From contig CAZCZI010000034.1 in NCBI GenBank assembly GCA_964503045.1, positions 1 to 64,000 of the forward strand: a stretch of DNA of 64,000 nt, read 5' to 3'. This stretch comes from CAYZJR01 sp964503045. Lineage in GTDB: Bacteria; Cyanobacteriota; Vampirovibrionia; Obscuribacterales; Obscuribacteraceae. Each line of letters begins with the position of its first letter. The stretch's first letter is position 1. A model generated the notes under the pieces. That model had not been told where the DNA came from and did not search any database. It saw nothing but the letters and a program-made list of their open reading frames with translations. Below, piece by piece: positions 1-8,185 of this stretch. Position numbers and translations under genes: made by a program.

Positions 1-365
1 GAGTTCTTTGAAGGGTTACCTGAAAGAGGGCGGTAAGCGCCAGATTTGAAACCGCGAAAAGCGAACCTGTGACTTGATGGCGGGTTCCTGGGAGTTGGCG
101 CTTACCCGTGTTGTTCAGGAAGAGTTCTTTGAAGGGTTACCTGAAAGAGGGCGGTAAGCGCCAGATTTGAAACCGCGAAAAGCGAACCTGTGACTTGATG
201 GCGGGTTCCTGGGAGTTGGCGCTTACCCGTGTTGTTCAGGAAAGTTCTTTGAAGGGTTACCTGAAAGAGGCTGGTAAGCGCCAGATTTGAAACCGCGAAA
301 ACTGTGATTCCGTCAAGGAAACGAGACCGGCATGTTCGGCGCTTACATGCTTTGTTCAGCAAACC
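1..365. repeat. Three tandem ~120-bp repeat copies with long-range inverted arms
   Basis: Copies begin near 2, 123 and 243 (periods 121 and 120). Copies 1 and 2 are almost identical. Copy 3 keeps its first ~60 bases and its last ~20, but its middle differs. Each copy holds complementary arms, GGTAAGCGCC near its start and GGCGCTTAC near its end, so each unit can fold on itself. Copies 1 and 2 also have an inner GAACC/GGTTC pair. The unequal periods break any reading frame, so the array is probably non-coding. It is cut by the window edge and may have more copies upstream. Confidence 0.85.
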
Positions 366-519
366 GAAAAACAAAAAAGAGACAACCGCTGAAGTCCAGA
401 TCCGACCACTCAGCCCTTGAAAACGCGTGCGATCTAGCTGCGCCTATTCGGAATTGAAAAACTAAATTCGAGCCAGACTTCCGACGAAGTCCGAAGTCCA
501 GTTAAAATGTGAAGTTCCA

Positions 520-1398
520 TTAGAACAGCAGCGGACCTGACGACAAATAGTTTTCCAGCTTCCCAAAGCTCTGGGAAGTGAAAAAGTGAGAGAAGCTCAT
601 CAACTTTCCGCGCAGCGCAATCGCTAGTTTGAGAGCCTCATGATTGCATCCCGGAATCATCATGCTTGTTTCGTCACTATCGGTGGAGTTCAGCGCCAGC
701 TTCAAGATCGGCTGTGCATGCATGCTATCGAGCCACGCTACCGGTCCGAAGCTTCCTTTCTTTGAATAAAAGTATCCGACTGTACGACCGTCGCAACTCA
801 CCGAATAGCCCTTTGTGTCTGGCGCTGCGAGGAAGAACTGGTGATCGACAATCCTGCCGGTTCCCCTCACAATCTCATCGATCTTCGCGGCAACCTCCGC
901 TTTGAGCTCGGTCAGAACGTACTTCGAGTCAATTTCAATGTCGCGCGATGGAACGGCGTAGGTGAGCAACTGATAACCCGGCAGCATTCCGAGGCGAAGG
1001 TACTGAGCCATTGCTCGCATGTCGATCGAAGCCCATACGAAGTAAATCTTTGCGCCGCACTCGGCTGCATCGTTCCAAACACGCTGAGTGAGCTGAGGTC
1101 CGATGCCTTGTCCTTGTGCTTCAGGCAAAGTCCAGAAGCCCGAAAGAAAGAAGATGGTATCGCGGACAACACCGTTGCAAACGCCGATGAGTTTACCGTC
1201 TTGCTCCGCTACGTAGAAAATTCCGGTTTTGAGTATGTGCTCGTAACCGCGTTCCCACGGCTCCTTTGGCATTGGAGTGGATGGGAAATTCATGCGCACC
1301 CGCAAATCTTGCAATGATGTCAGAAAGACGTCCGTTGCTTCCGACACATCCGCCTGCGTGGCGGGACGAACTTTAGTTTGCTGTACGCTTGTTGTCAT
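520..1398 (-). CDS. GNAT family N-acetyltransferase
   Basis: A 292-residue protein. The N-terminal half (about residues 8-150) is a GNAT domain. Its acetyl-CoA pyrophosphate loop QGQGIG lies at residues 95-100, preceded by the usual beta-strand (FFLSGFWTLPEA) and followed by a helix. The family moves an acetyl group from acetyl-CoA to an amine; the substrate here cannot be told. Residues ~155-292 form a second region with no motif I recognise, possibly a degenerate second GNAT fold. The start is supported by GAGG six bases upstream of the ATG. It stands alone, leftward, downstream of the permease gene. Confidence 0.8.
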   Translation of the reverse strand: MTTSVQQTKVRPATQADVSEATDVFLTSLQDLRVRMNFPSTPMPKEPWERGYEHILKTGIFYVAEQDGKLIGVCNGVVRDTIFFLSGFWTLPEAQGQGIGPQLTQRVWNDAAECGAKIYFVWASIDMRAMAQYLRLGMLPGYQLLTYAVPSRDIEIDSKYVLTELKAEVAAKIDEIVRGTGRIVDHQFFLAAPDTKGYSVSCDGRTVGYFYSKKGSFGPVAWLDSMHAQPILKLALNSTDSDETSMMIPGCNHEALKLAIALRGKLMSFSHFFTSQSFGKLENYLSSGPLLF

Positions 1399-1584
1399 CG
1401 AAGCCTCGAGTCGCTGATCCGTTGCATTGTGCAGTTTTGCTGACGAGCTTCACATGATAGCGCTGATGCATTTCGGGTTCTAGTTTTGACAAGTGATTTT
1501 CTAGATCTCTGGTTAATCTCGTAATCAGGCCAAAGAGCGGCAGCGCGACAGCGCCCTTGATGCCCGGGAATCATTATCAATAAT

Positions 1585-3438
1585 CTAGCCTGACAGCCAA
1601 TAACGAACGTTGGCTACCACCACATCTCGACGTGACAAAAAGGCAAGTTTCAGAATCAAGCCGGTATTNNNNNNNNNNNNNNNNNNNNNNNNNNNNNNNN
1701 NNNNNNNNNNNNNNNNNNNNNNNNNNNNNNNNNNNNNNNNNNNNNNNNNNNNNNNNNNNNNNNNNNNNACATCTGCCGCGTATTTGACCCACTCGCTCTC
1801 GAGAGCCTGTGTCCAAGCTGGTTCGATCTCTACATACAAAGCCGTAACCCTGGGACTGATTGATTTTGCATAGGCGAGTGCCTTTAGAGTTCCTGCATGC
1901 ATTCCTTGCACAAGCACAATGACATTATTCTGGACTTTGTCACGAACCATCTCGGGGACAATCGTCAAATCTTCCTTTACGCGCTGGTAGTGATCGAAAA
2001 TCTTCGAGAACACGAATATCAATGCTGCGATCATCAAAATCACAAACCAAGCGCCGTCAAGAAACTTCTCCGCGATTATATCGACAAGTACAATGCAAGT
2101 CGTGATGGCGCCGAGTCCGTTGATTGCTATTTTTCGCTGCCAACCGCTTCCGCGAGTGACATACCAGTGTCTTACCATTCCGCACTGAGAGAGCGTAAAG
2201 GCTAGAAACACTCCCACGGTGAAAAACGGAATCAACAGGTCGACGCTTCCTCTTTTGGCGAGAATGAACAGAGATGATACCAATCCTAGTATCAAAATTC
2301 CGTTATCGAATGCCAATCTGTCGCCTAGGTTTGCCAGCTGTCGTGGCATGAAACCATCGCGTGCGAGGATTGAGCAGACTCTTGGAAAATCAGCGAAGCT
2401 TGTTTGGGCAGCCACAAGTAGAATTAGTGCAGTCGAGATTTGTGTCACCAAGTATGCCCAGCTCGTGGCGCCGGTTTTGCCGAAAACGGTTCCCGATAGC
2501 TGATCGATGACTGCCGGAGCGCTAGCGCCGTTCAATTCCCAATAGACGATGTGAAACTTGACGGCAAGCAGCGACACGCCAAGGAAAATAGTGCCTAAGA
2601 CTATTGCCATCCAAATCAAAGTGATTGCGGCATTCTTCGATTTTGGTTCTCGAAATGCCGGCACTCCGTTGCTCACTGCCTCAACGCCCGTCAATGCCGA
2701 GCAGCCAGTGGCAAATGCACGAAGCAACACTGCCACGCCGACTACGCCGACAGCTGCTGAGCCCGCGTGATTAGGTGGAAGCGTCTGATTTGCATATTCC
2801 AAGTGATATTTCCAGCCAAACGAATCACCAAACAGACCAATCAAAATCATTGAATAGCACATGGTGATGAACGTATAGACTGGCAGTGCAAACAGCATTC
2901 CGGGTTCTTTCAATCCGCGCAAATTGAGCAGGGTCATCAGAGCTATGCCGGTCAGGCAGTAGGCGACGATGTTGTCACCGATTTTAAGTGGTGCCAGCGT
3001 CGGAACATCTTTCAGGTTTTGCATTCCGGAAGCCATCGATACGGATACGCACAAGACATAATCGATAAGAAGAGCCGATGCCGCAACCAAACCTAGCCTT
3101 ACTCCAAGATTTTCTTTGGTGACGATGTACGAACCGCCGCCGTTTGGATAGGCAAAGATTGTTTGCCAGTACGACATTGCAACCACCACAAGCAAAACGA
3201 CGATGACCCAGGTAATTGTCATCGTCGAATTAGCGTATGCTTGTTGAGTCTGCGGAAGCCAGAAGCCGGCGAGGCATAAGGCTAAGAGAATCTGCTGCCC
3301 TCCATATGCGACCGAAGAGATCGCGTCTGAACAAAATATCGGTAGGGCGAGCAACTTTGGCAGTAAAGCCACCTGTTGATTTTCGGTAGCTACCGGCTTT
3401 CCGTAAATCAAGTGTCGAACTTTCTCTACTGATGTCAT
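1585..3438 (-). CDS. APC superfamily amino acid permease with C-terminal USP-like region (contains gap)
   Basis: About 580 readable residues. The N-terminal ~470 are strongly hydrophobic, with roughly twelve predicted membrane helices. The first helix region carries DAISSVAYGGQQ, like the unwound TM1 of APC transporters, and a NGGGSYIVTKENLG segment sits between TM2 and TM3. The family moves amino acids or other organic cations by ion or proton coupling. After the last helix comes a cytoplasmic stretch (NNVIVLVQGMHAGTLKALAYAK) that resembles a universal-stress-protein fold, seen in some APC relatives. The C-terminal part is interrupted by 100 N, so the length and frame across the gap are not known. 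Confidence 0.85.
   Translation of the reverse strand: MTSVEKVRHLIYGKPVATENQQVALLPKLLALPIFCSDAISSVAYGGQQILLALCLAGFWLPQTQQAYANSTMTITWVIVVLLVVVAMSYWQTIFAYPNGGGSYIVTKENLGVRLGLVAASALLIDYVLCVSVSMASGMQNLKDVPTLAPLKIGDNIVAYCLTGIALMTLLNLRGLKEPGMLFALPVYTFITMCYSMILIGLFGDSFGWKYHLEYANQTLPPNHAGSAAVGVVGVAVLLRAFATGCSALTGVEAVSNGVPAFREPKSKNAAITLIWMAIVLGTIFLGVSLLAVKFHIVYWELNGASAPAVIDQLSGTVFGKTGATSWAYLVTQISTALILLVAAQTSFADFPRVCSILARDGFMPRQLANLGDRLAFDNGILILGLVSSLFILAKRGSVDLLIPFFTVGVFLAFTLSQCGMVRHWYVTRGSGWQRKIAINGLGAITTCIVLVDIIAEKFLDGAWFVILMIAALIFVFSKIFDHYQRVKEDLTIVPEMVRDKVQNNVIVLVQGMHAGTLKALAYAKSISPRVTALYVEIEPAWTQALESEWVKYAADXXXXXXXXXXXXXXXXXXXXXXXXXXXXXXXXXXNTGLILKLAFLSRRDVVVANVRYWLSG
1669..1768. other. Assembly gap, 100 N
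   Basis: Exactly 100 undetermined bases, the usual placeholder for a scaffold join of unknown length. It lies inside the C-terminal part of the APC permease gene. Confidence 0.99.
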
Positions 3439-3793
3439 ATCGAAAACCTAATAAAAACGCATCCTTACACTTGTAATTTAGACCAAACTAAGCCGGATTT
3501 GACATTGTCGACTTAGTGGCGTAAATCGGCATCAGTTGTCGTGTTCGAGACAAATTTGACGTTTCGTTAACGCCCGAAAGTGCAATATTTATGCTTTTTA
3601 TTCGGGCTCCATTGCACTATTGAGATAGACACGCCTGGTGGCGATGAGGCTCATGTAGAGCCGGTTTAAGCACTGTAAGAAATTTGACACTATCTTTACG
3701 ATGGTGTTTGTTTGCTTTGCATTACCGATACATTCCGTTTGCTTCACTAGGATTGGAATGACCGATACAGGATTTCAGAGGCGGAAGGTAACT
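3439..3793. other. Divergent intergenic region, probable promoters
   Basis: No gene is seen. It separates the leftward permease from the rightward small gene, so it should hold promoters for both. TTGACA occurs at 3499, with a weak TAAATC 17 bases downstream on the + strand. Further TTTGAC motifs lie near 3554 and 3680. None gives a convincing -35/-10 pair. Confidence 0.4.
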
Positions 3794-4075
3794 ATGAAGA
3801 GAGTGTCTTGTGATGCACCCACTTTGGACGATCTGCTGAAGTATGCTTCATCGTTTGACGACGCTAAGATTTCGCTTGATGCCTACCAAGTTCACCAGTT
3901 GATGGGTACCCTCGCTACCGTTGCAAGGGCTCGGCTTGGAGCTGGATCCGTATTGCGATTGGGGTCGGTGTCTTTGCGCAAAGACCTCAATGGCGTAGTG
4001 ACCGTATACCTGAAGCACAAAGGTATTTGTTTTCTCAGCCAGGATGCCCCGCAGGATTCAAGTTTGGCGGGTTGA
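3794..4075 (+). CDS. Hypothetical protein, 93 aa
   Basis: A small soluble protein that I do not recognise. It begins MKRVSCDAPTLDDLLKYASS and holds a central helical part (DAYQVHQLMGTLATVARAR) and a beta-like end (SVSLRKDLNGVVTVYLKHKG). There is no signal peptide or membrane segment. The chosen ATG follows GGAAGG at a five-base spacing. An upstream in-frame ATG at 3758 is possible but has a weaker ribosome site. The stop lies 15 bases before the next gene's GTG start, so the two are probably co-transcribed. Confidence 0.6.
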   Translation: MKRVSCDAPTLDDLLKYASSFDDAKISLDAYQVHQLMGTLATVARARLGAGSVLRLGSVSLRKDLNGVVTVYLKHKGICFLSQDAPQDSSLAG

Positions 4076-4090
4076 GCGAGGAGAACGATT

Positions 4091-4705
4091 GTGTCAACAC
4101 CGATTGAATTGCAGAAGATGATGCGCGACCCGGCATGTATTCTTGATTCAAAGGTGCCGAAACGTCTTTTCATCACTATTCTCGTTATTGTAGTTCTGGG
4201 ACTGTTTGTGTTGAGTTTTGGCGAGAGCTCTAACGAACCTCGCAAATCAACGTGTGCTGCCTTGGCCGGCCTCCAGGTTATTGATCTTTCCGAGCTTGGT
4301 CCCTGGAGAGTGGGCGCCGATGGGGCGCTCGAAGCAATTGACTCGCGCAGCAGCGCAGACGCAAAACGTACCGTAGCCGAAGTGATGAAACAGAAAGAAG
4401 CCGGTGTTGCTATCACATCCGGTAGCAATGTCTTTCCCAAGCTAAAATTCATTGTGGAGTTTTCCGATCAATCGACTATCCCGATTAGAGGTCGACACTA
4501 TCCGAAATCAGCGAGATTGGTTCTCGAAGATCGTGTGAGTCTCGATCGCACACCTGCTTTGATTACAAACGTAACGACCTGGTCTTCCGAGCGAATCAAC
4601 ACATACGGCTCGAGTGTTAACGAAACTGATGGACAGTTGCGGTTGCTTGTCAACGACTTTGTTTCCGACATCAAAAACGAAAAGCAAGCTCTCAATCGAA
4701 ACTAG
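4091..4705 (+). CDS. Hypothetical single-pass membrane protein, 204 aa
   Basis: The GTG start is preceded by GAGGAG at a normal distance. Residues ~24-44 (RLFITILVIVVLGLFVLSFG) form one membrane helix after a short basic N-terminus, which predicts an N-in anchor with the rest outside the cytoplasm. The outer part (residues 45-204) is mixed alpha/beta with no motif I know. It follows the 93-residue gene closely and ends 27 bases before an assembly gap, so any downstream partner may be missing. Confidence 0.6.
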   Translation: MSTPIELQKMMRDPACILDSKVPKRLFITILVIVVLGLFVLSFGESSNEPRKSTCAALAGLQVIDLSELGPWRVGADGALEAIDSRSSADAKRTVAEVMKQKEAGVAITSGSNVFPKLKFIVEFSDQSTIPIRGRHYPKSARLVLEDRVSLDRTPALITNVTTWSSERINTYGSSVNETDGQLRLLVNDFVSDIKNEKQALNRN

Positions 4706-4732
4706 TTCGAGCTAAGTCGAATCCCGGTCGCT

Positions 4733-4832
4733 NNNNNNNNNNNNNNNNNNNNNNNNNNNNNNNNNNNNNNNNNNNNNNNNNNNNNNNNNNNNNNNNNNNN
4801 NNNNNNNNNNNNNNNNNNNNNNNNNNNNNNNN
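4733..4832. other. Assembly gap, 100 N
   Basis: Exactly 100 N, an unknown true length. Sequence between the 204-residue membrane protein and the KdpB-like fragment is missing here. Confidence 0.99.
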
Positions 4833-5130
4833 CTGTTATCTCTTTTGCGCTTTTTTGACATCGAAATTTGTCTCGAAAGCTGCTACATGTGTGGCGACCG
4901 CCCGCGGTTGCGAAGACGGCGTATACACCGTTTTGACAGCGACGCTGCGCTAGGTTTGCGCGAGCTGTTTGCTTGAAAAGCTGGCGGGGTGAACATTTCG
5001 GGTGATTTGAGCATCAGACGTTTTTTGATTTGAGCGGATAGTCGAAGACCCTAAACTAATGACCTTGTTTCTCTTTCTTTCTTCAGGGATTTGTCTCACC
5101 AATCAAATGCAGCACGACAACAGCGATAAA
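4833..5130. other. Non-coding leader region upstream of the KdpB-like fragment
   Basis: No gene is seen. A TTGACA occurs at 4855, but no good -10 lies at the right distance. The stretch ends in a hairpin plus T-run (5131-5165) placed shortly before a small gene. That arrangement fits a transcribed leader with an attenuator. I could not match it to a known riboswitch consensus, including the c-di-AMP (ydaO) type often found ahead of potassium transporters. Confidence 0.3.
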
Positions 5131-5165
5131 CCAGCGCCGAAAACAGGCGTGTGGGCTTTTTTGTG
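5131..5165 (+). terminator. Intrinsic terminator or attenuator ahead of the KdpB-like fragment
   Basis: A stem formed by CCAGCGCC and GGCGTGTGG (one bulge, one G-U pair) around a GAAAACA loop is followed by a run of six T. It sits 33 bases before the ATG at 5198. It could end an upstream transcript or regulate the small gene. Confidence 0.55.
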
Positions 5166-5197
5166 TTTGCTCGACTCGTGCTGTTCGGGAGATTGAA

Positions 5198-5416
5198 ATG
5201 TCAACTGACGTGATTACTGTAATGCCCGGCGACTTGATTCCGTGTGATGGCGAAGCTATCGAAGGCTTTGCCCTCGTCGATGAAAGTGCGATTGCCGGTG
5301 TTTCTAGTCCTGCAATGATCGAGCCTGGTTCGGACCGTTCACAAGTTTATGCAGGTGGGCGCATTGTGGAAGGCACACTCAAAATTCGTTGCCGCACACG
5401 ATGCAATGTGAAGTGA
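5198..5416 (+). CDS. Stand-alone fragment of a KdpB-type P-type ATPase actuator domain, 72 aa
   Basis: The sequence GDLIPCDGEAIEGFALVDES closely follows the actuator (A) domain of KdpB, the ATPase subunit of the Kdp potassium pump, and the similarity runs on through VYAGGRIVEGTLKIR. Everything else of KdpB (membrane helices, phosphorylation Asp, nucleotide domain) is absent. The TGES loop needed for dephosphorylation reads AGVS, so the catalytic Glu is lost. The gene still has a GGGAGA ribosome site seven bases before its ATG, and its frame is open. It may be a decaying remnant or a domesticated small protein. No kdpA, kdpC or kdpD is nearby, although an assembly gap lies 365 bases upstream. 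Confidence 0.7.
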   Translation: MSTDVITVMPGDLIPCDGEAIEGFALVDESAIAGVSSPAMIEPGSDRSQVYAGGRIVEGTLKIRCRTRCNVK

Positions 5417-5449
5417 GTTTGCTCCGGAACGGCAACTATGGAGAGCCTT

Positions 5450-5764
5450 ATGAAAAACGGGGTCAATAAAGACAGCCGGTCCTTCCTCATACATACCATC
5501 AGCGTCAACCTGTCGATCCTCAAGGCAGAACTTGAAGAGCTCACTGCAATTCAAAAGCAGGATGACTCTCAAGCTTCGCAAAGAGCAGCAGATTTGCTGT
5601 CCGCTGCTTCAAATGTGGCGGCATCTGCAGACTCACGATTGAACGTTGCTTCGGTCGATGAACTGCAAGAGCTCTTGAGTGAAGTATTTGGCGCCATGTC
5701 GAAAACCACTGATGCTCGGCGATTGCTTGGAGCCTGCAGGCCTTTCGACGAGTTGAGCGGCTAG
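5450..5764 (+). CDS. Hypothetical protein, 104 aa, mostly helical
   Basis: I do not recognise this protein. It is rich in Ser, Ala, Leu and acidic residues and looks all-helical (SVNLSILKAELEELTAIQKQ), possibly a short coiled coil. It has no signal peptide. The ATG at 5450 follows GGAGAG at a four-base spacing. The in-frame ATG at 5438 lacks such a site. It is followed at once by a strong terminator (5774-5821) and lies 33 bases after the KdpB-like fragment, so the two may share a transcript. Confidence 0.55.
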   Translation: MKNGVNKDSRSFLIHTISVNLSILKAELEELTAIQKQDDSQASQRAADLLSAASNVAASADSRLNVASVDELQELLSEVFGAMSKTTDARRLLGACRPFDELSG

Positions 5765-5773
5765 CAAGCACCA

Positions 5774-5821
5774 CGGGATGAGGGCGGCCTAAGGGTCGAC
5801 CCTCGTCTTGTGTTTTTTTTT
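5774..5821 (+). terminator. Intrinsic terminator
   Basis: GATGAGGG pairs with CCCTCGTC around an inner GGGTCGACCC, followed by a run of nine T. It ends the transcript of the 104-residue gene. Confidence 0.85.
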
Positions 5822-5833
5822 GTTCGCAGAATA

Positions 5834-5850
5834 ATAGACCGGTCAACTAT
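5834..5850. promoter_or_regulatory. Palindromic TAGACCGGTC motif, possible TetR-family operator
   Basis: TAGACCGGTCAACTATT contains the palindrome GACCGGTC. Closely similar intergenic copies occur at 12296 and 22364. TAGACNGGTCTA-like palindromes are typical operators of TetR-family repressors. No TetR gene is in this window. Confidence 0.3.
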
Positions 5851-5860
5851 TTGAACGCAA

Positions 5861-5928
5861 AAAGTAATGGTCGCACAGCGCAGGAGTTAGCATGGTTAGC
5901 TAAGTTCCGCGCTGCACGCCATCACTTT
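5861..5928 (-). terminator. Nested 68-nt hairpin terminator of the MFS-HD gene
   Basis: Three nested arms: AAAGTAATGG/CCATCACTTT (one mismatch), CAGCGC/GCGCTG and TTAGC/GCTAA. Read on the minus strand the stem runs directly into TTTTT. It lies about 50 bases beyond the stop of the leftward MFS-HD gene. Confidence 0.75.
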
Positions 5929-5980
5929 CGGTTAGTAACGACTGTTCCAATGTTTATCACCCATTAGAAAAGAGTCTTGG

Positions 5981-7831
5981 TCAGTTGCTCTCGGCGAAGA
6001 GTCCTTCCAGATGGTTCCAGAGGGGCTCCAGCTCTTTGTCGTTGAAGTCTCGCAGCTGACGCGACAACTCCGCCTGTTCCTTCTTGTACATCTGGAACTT
6101 CTTGGTGTTGTTGGTCTTCTTCGATTCCTCGACGTTGGCGATGCGGTCGCAGAGCTTGACGATGATGGCCTTGCGAATCTTCGCGATCTTCGGAAGGGTT
6201 TTGGCCTTCTTCTCTTCGCGAGTAGCGCCGTCTTCGTCGGTGACAGCGTCGGTGATGTCAGCCACTTCCACAGGGAAACCTGCGGTCAGGAGCTGCTCAC
6301 GCGTGACACCCCGGTCTTCTTTGGTGTCGTGCGTCTGGCACGACATGCGGATGATTTCGTCATCCGCGAAGCCGAAGCGGACTGCCACACCCTCGACTGC
6401 ATCGAGATGGTAGCTGTACGGATGGTCTCCGTACTTCTGGTCGCCGTGGGCACGCTGACACCAGATGCGTGCCTCACTCAGGTTCATTGTGATTCTCCCT
6501 TGGGGATTTGTGCCGGGGTCGCCGGCGGGTTGGACTTGAGAAGTCACCGCAGATGGTGCGTCTGTGGTGTCCTCCCCGTTCCGGGATGCAGGCGGCACCG
6601 AGCGTTTGCTCAGATACCAGACTGCAGTTGAGATGCAGATTGCACTCGCGCCGGCAATTGTCCAGTTGACACCAACTTGCTCGACGAGCCAACCGATGGT
6701 TGGTCCGCCAAGCGCGAACATGCCGAAGTACGAGTACATCCAGAACACGGTAGAGACTACGCCTCTCATGCGGTCATCGGTTCTGTCTTGAATGAGCGCA
6801 TGCGATCCGATAAGCAGAATTGTCATAGACAATCCGGTCGGAACGATGAGCGCAAGCGACAGCGGAATGCTGCGCGACAGAGCGAAGGCAAGGAGGCAGA
6901 CCCCATAGCTTACGCCGGCGAGGCCGACGTAGCGTTTGAGCGGGTTCATGAAGGCGGCTTTGGCGGTTCTGTTCGCCAAATATACCGAGCCAATCATGGC
7001 GCCAATCTCCGAGGCGGCGATGAGCAAACCGTTTAAGCGTTCGGTGCCGCCAAGCAAGGTCGTGAAGACCGGCATCAGCGGAACATAAACACCAAGGAAG
7101 CTGAACACCGCTACGAAGATCAAGATGCGCCTGACCTCCGGCGTGCCGTAGGTGAAGGCGAAGCCCTCTTTCAGCGTTGCGCTGACGCTCTGAGGACGCG
7201 GCGCCGGACGAATCCGTGCCAGCGTCAGAAGCTCGAAGACGTAACTCGCTGCATTGAGCGCGAAGCATCCGGTGGCGCCGATTGCTGCCAGCATCAAAGC
7301 ACCGGTCGCAGGACCGAGCACTCTGCCGCTGTAAAACAACAGGCTGTCGAGCGAGAACGCATTCATGCAGTCCTCGTCCTTCACCATCTGCGGTATCATC
7401 GCGAATCTGGCGGGGATCTCGAACGCCACGATGCAGCCAAAGAAGGCTGAAAGCAGGTAGAGATGCCAGACCGCGAGATTTCCTGTCGCCGATAGCGTAA
7501 GCCATGTCAGCGAAATGCCCAGCGCCAGAAACTGCGTCGTGACTATGATGCGCTTTCGGTCGAAGCGATCGGCAGCCCATCCGCCCAACACACCAAGCAC
7601 CAACATGGGCACCTGATAGCTGAACAAAATTGAGCCCAACACGAAGCTCGAACCCGTCATCTTGTACGCGATCCACGCTACAACGATCTCCTGCATCAGA
7701 GAGCCGGTGAGCGAAATCAGAATTCCCAGGCAGTACCAACGGAAGTTGGAGCTTCTGAGAGACTGAAAGGTCGCGCCGAAATACCGAGACACCGCGCCAG
7801 CCAGGCCGGTGCTCTTTGGCTTGTCATTCAT
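5981..7831 (-). CDS. MFS transporter fused to a SpoT/Mesh1-like HD domain
   Basis: A 616-residue open frame. Residues ~1-420 form an MFS transporter of the EntS/DUF894 type, with about 12 helices and the MFS motif GGWAADRFDRKR between TM2 and TM3. After a ~30-residue Thr/Ser/Pro/Gln linker, the last 168 residues form an HD hydrolase domain: YHLDAV, THDTKED and KLCDRIANVEESKK match the (p)ppGpp hydrolase part of RelA/SpoT and Mesh1, with the metal-binding His-Asp pair intact. The ATG at 7831 is chosen because GGAGG lies five bases upstream. The Met that opens the HD part (6487) has its own AAGGGAGAA site, so a separate HD protein may also be made. G+C at third positions is higher than in neighbours. 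Confidence 0.8.
   Translation of the reverse strand: MNDKPKSTGLAGAVSRYFGATFQSLRSSNFRWYCLGILISLTGSLMQEIVVAWIAYKMTGSSFVLGSILFSYQVPMLVLGVLGGWAADRFDRKRIIVTTQFLALGISLTWLTLSATGNLAVWHLYLLSAFFGCIVAFEIPARFAMIPQMVKDEDCMNAFSLDSLLFYSGRVLGPATGALMLAAIGATGCFALNAASYVFELLTLARIRPAPRPQSVSATLKEGFAFTYGTPEVRRILIFVAVFSFLGVYVPLMPVFTTLLGGTERLNGLLIAASEIGAMIGSVYLANRTAKAAFMNPLKRYVGLAGVSYGVCLLAFALSRSIPLSLALIVPTGLSMTILLIGSHALIQDRTDDRMRGVVSTVFWMYSYFGMFALGGPTIGWLVEQVGVNWTIAGASAICISTAVWYLSKRSVPPASRNGEDTTDAPSAVTSQVQPAGDPGTNPQGRITMNLSEARIWCQRAHGDQKYGDHPYSYHLDAVEGVAVRFGFADDEIIRMSCQTHDTKEDRGVTREQLLTAGFPVEVADITDAVTDEDGATREEKKAKTLPKIAKIRKAIIVKLCDRIANVEESKKTNNTKKFQMYKKEQAELSRQLRDFNDKELEPLWNHLEGLFAESN
6485..6501 (-). promoter_or_regulatory. 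Internal ribosome-binding site and ATG at the start of the HD domain
   Basis: AAGGGAGAA lies five bases before an in-frame ATG, exactly at the boundary between linker and HD domain. This is a near-ideal Shine-Dalgarno inside a longer open frame. It would allow independent production of a 168-residue HD hydrolase, or it may be a relic of two genes that fused after loss of a stop codon. Confidence 0.55.
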
Positions 7832-8185
7832 ACATGCCTCCGAAAGCACCGGGCCGTAAGCATCTCCATAACCGGAAGTGGTCATGGAAGTTGCTTATGA
7901 GCGCAGGTGGTTATGTTTGGTTACTTTGGGGAGCTAAAAGAAGAATTGAAAACTTGACATCAACCTATGCTCCCACCAATAGCCAGCTCAATGAGATTGT
8001 GTTTCATTTTGTGGTCTTGATAACATCCTGTGGCTCATACAGAGTTTTAGACTGACATCGCGCAGCTGTGAAAGGATCCAGACCTAAGCTTCTTTTTGGT
8101 CTGTTGAAGCTGTTTTGATGGTGATCAAATGCCAAATGCCTCCGGATCGCTTAACCGAAGACATCGCATTTGATTTGAATGTTGC
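7832..8185. other. Intergenic region between MFS-HD and ExbD genes
   Basis: No gene is seen. It should hold the MFS-HD promoter. A weak hairpin CAGACC/GGTCTG (about 8078-8101) lies beyond the stop of the leftward ExbD gene and may act as its terminator. Confidence 0.4.

Noticed and set aside
1..365. Integron attC array or CRISPR
   Set aside because: Units lack the GTTRRRY/RYYYAAC core sites and there are no cassettes; repeats have no unique spacers of constant length, so not CRISPR.
102..374. Protein-coding tandem repeat on the minus strand
   Set aside because: The periods of 121 and 120 shift the frame between copies, which is not expected if the peptide were selected.
1395..1580. A 61-codon minus-strand frame upstream of the GNAT gene
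   Set aside because: No ribosome site, composition like random sequence.
4833..5130. c-di-AMP (ydaO) riboswitch ahead of the KdpB-like gene
   Set aside because: Such a switch would fit the context, but I could not find its conserved core sequence blocks.
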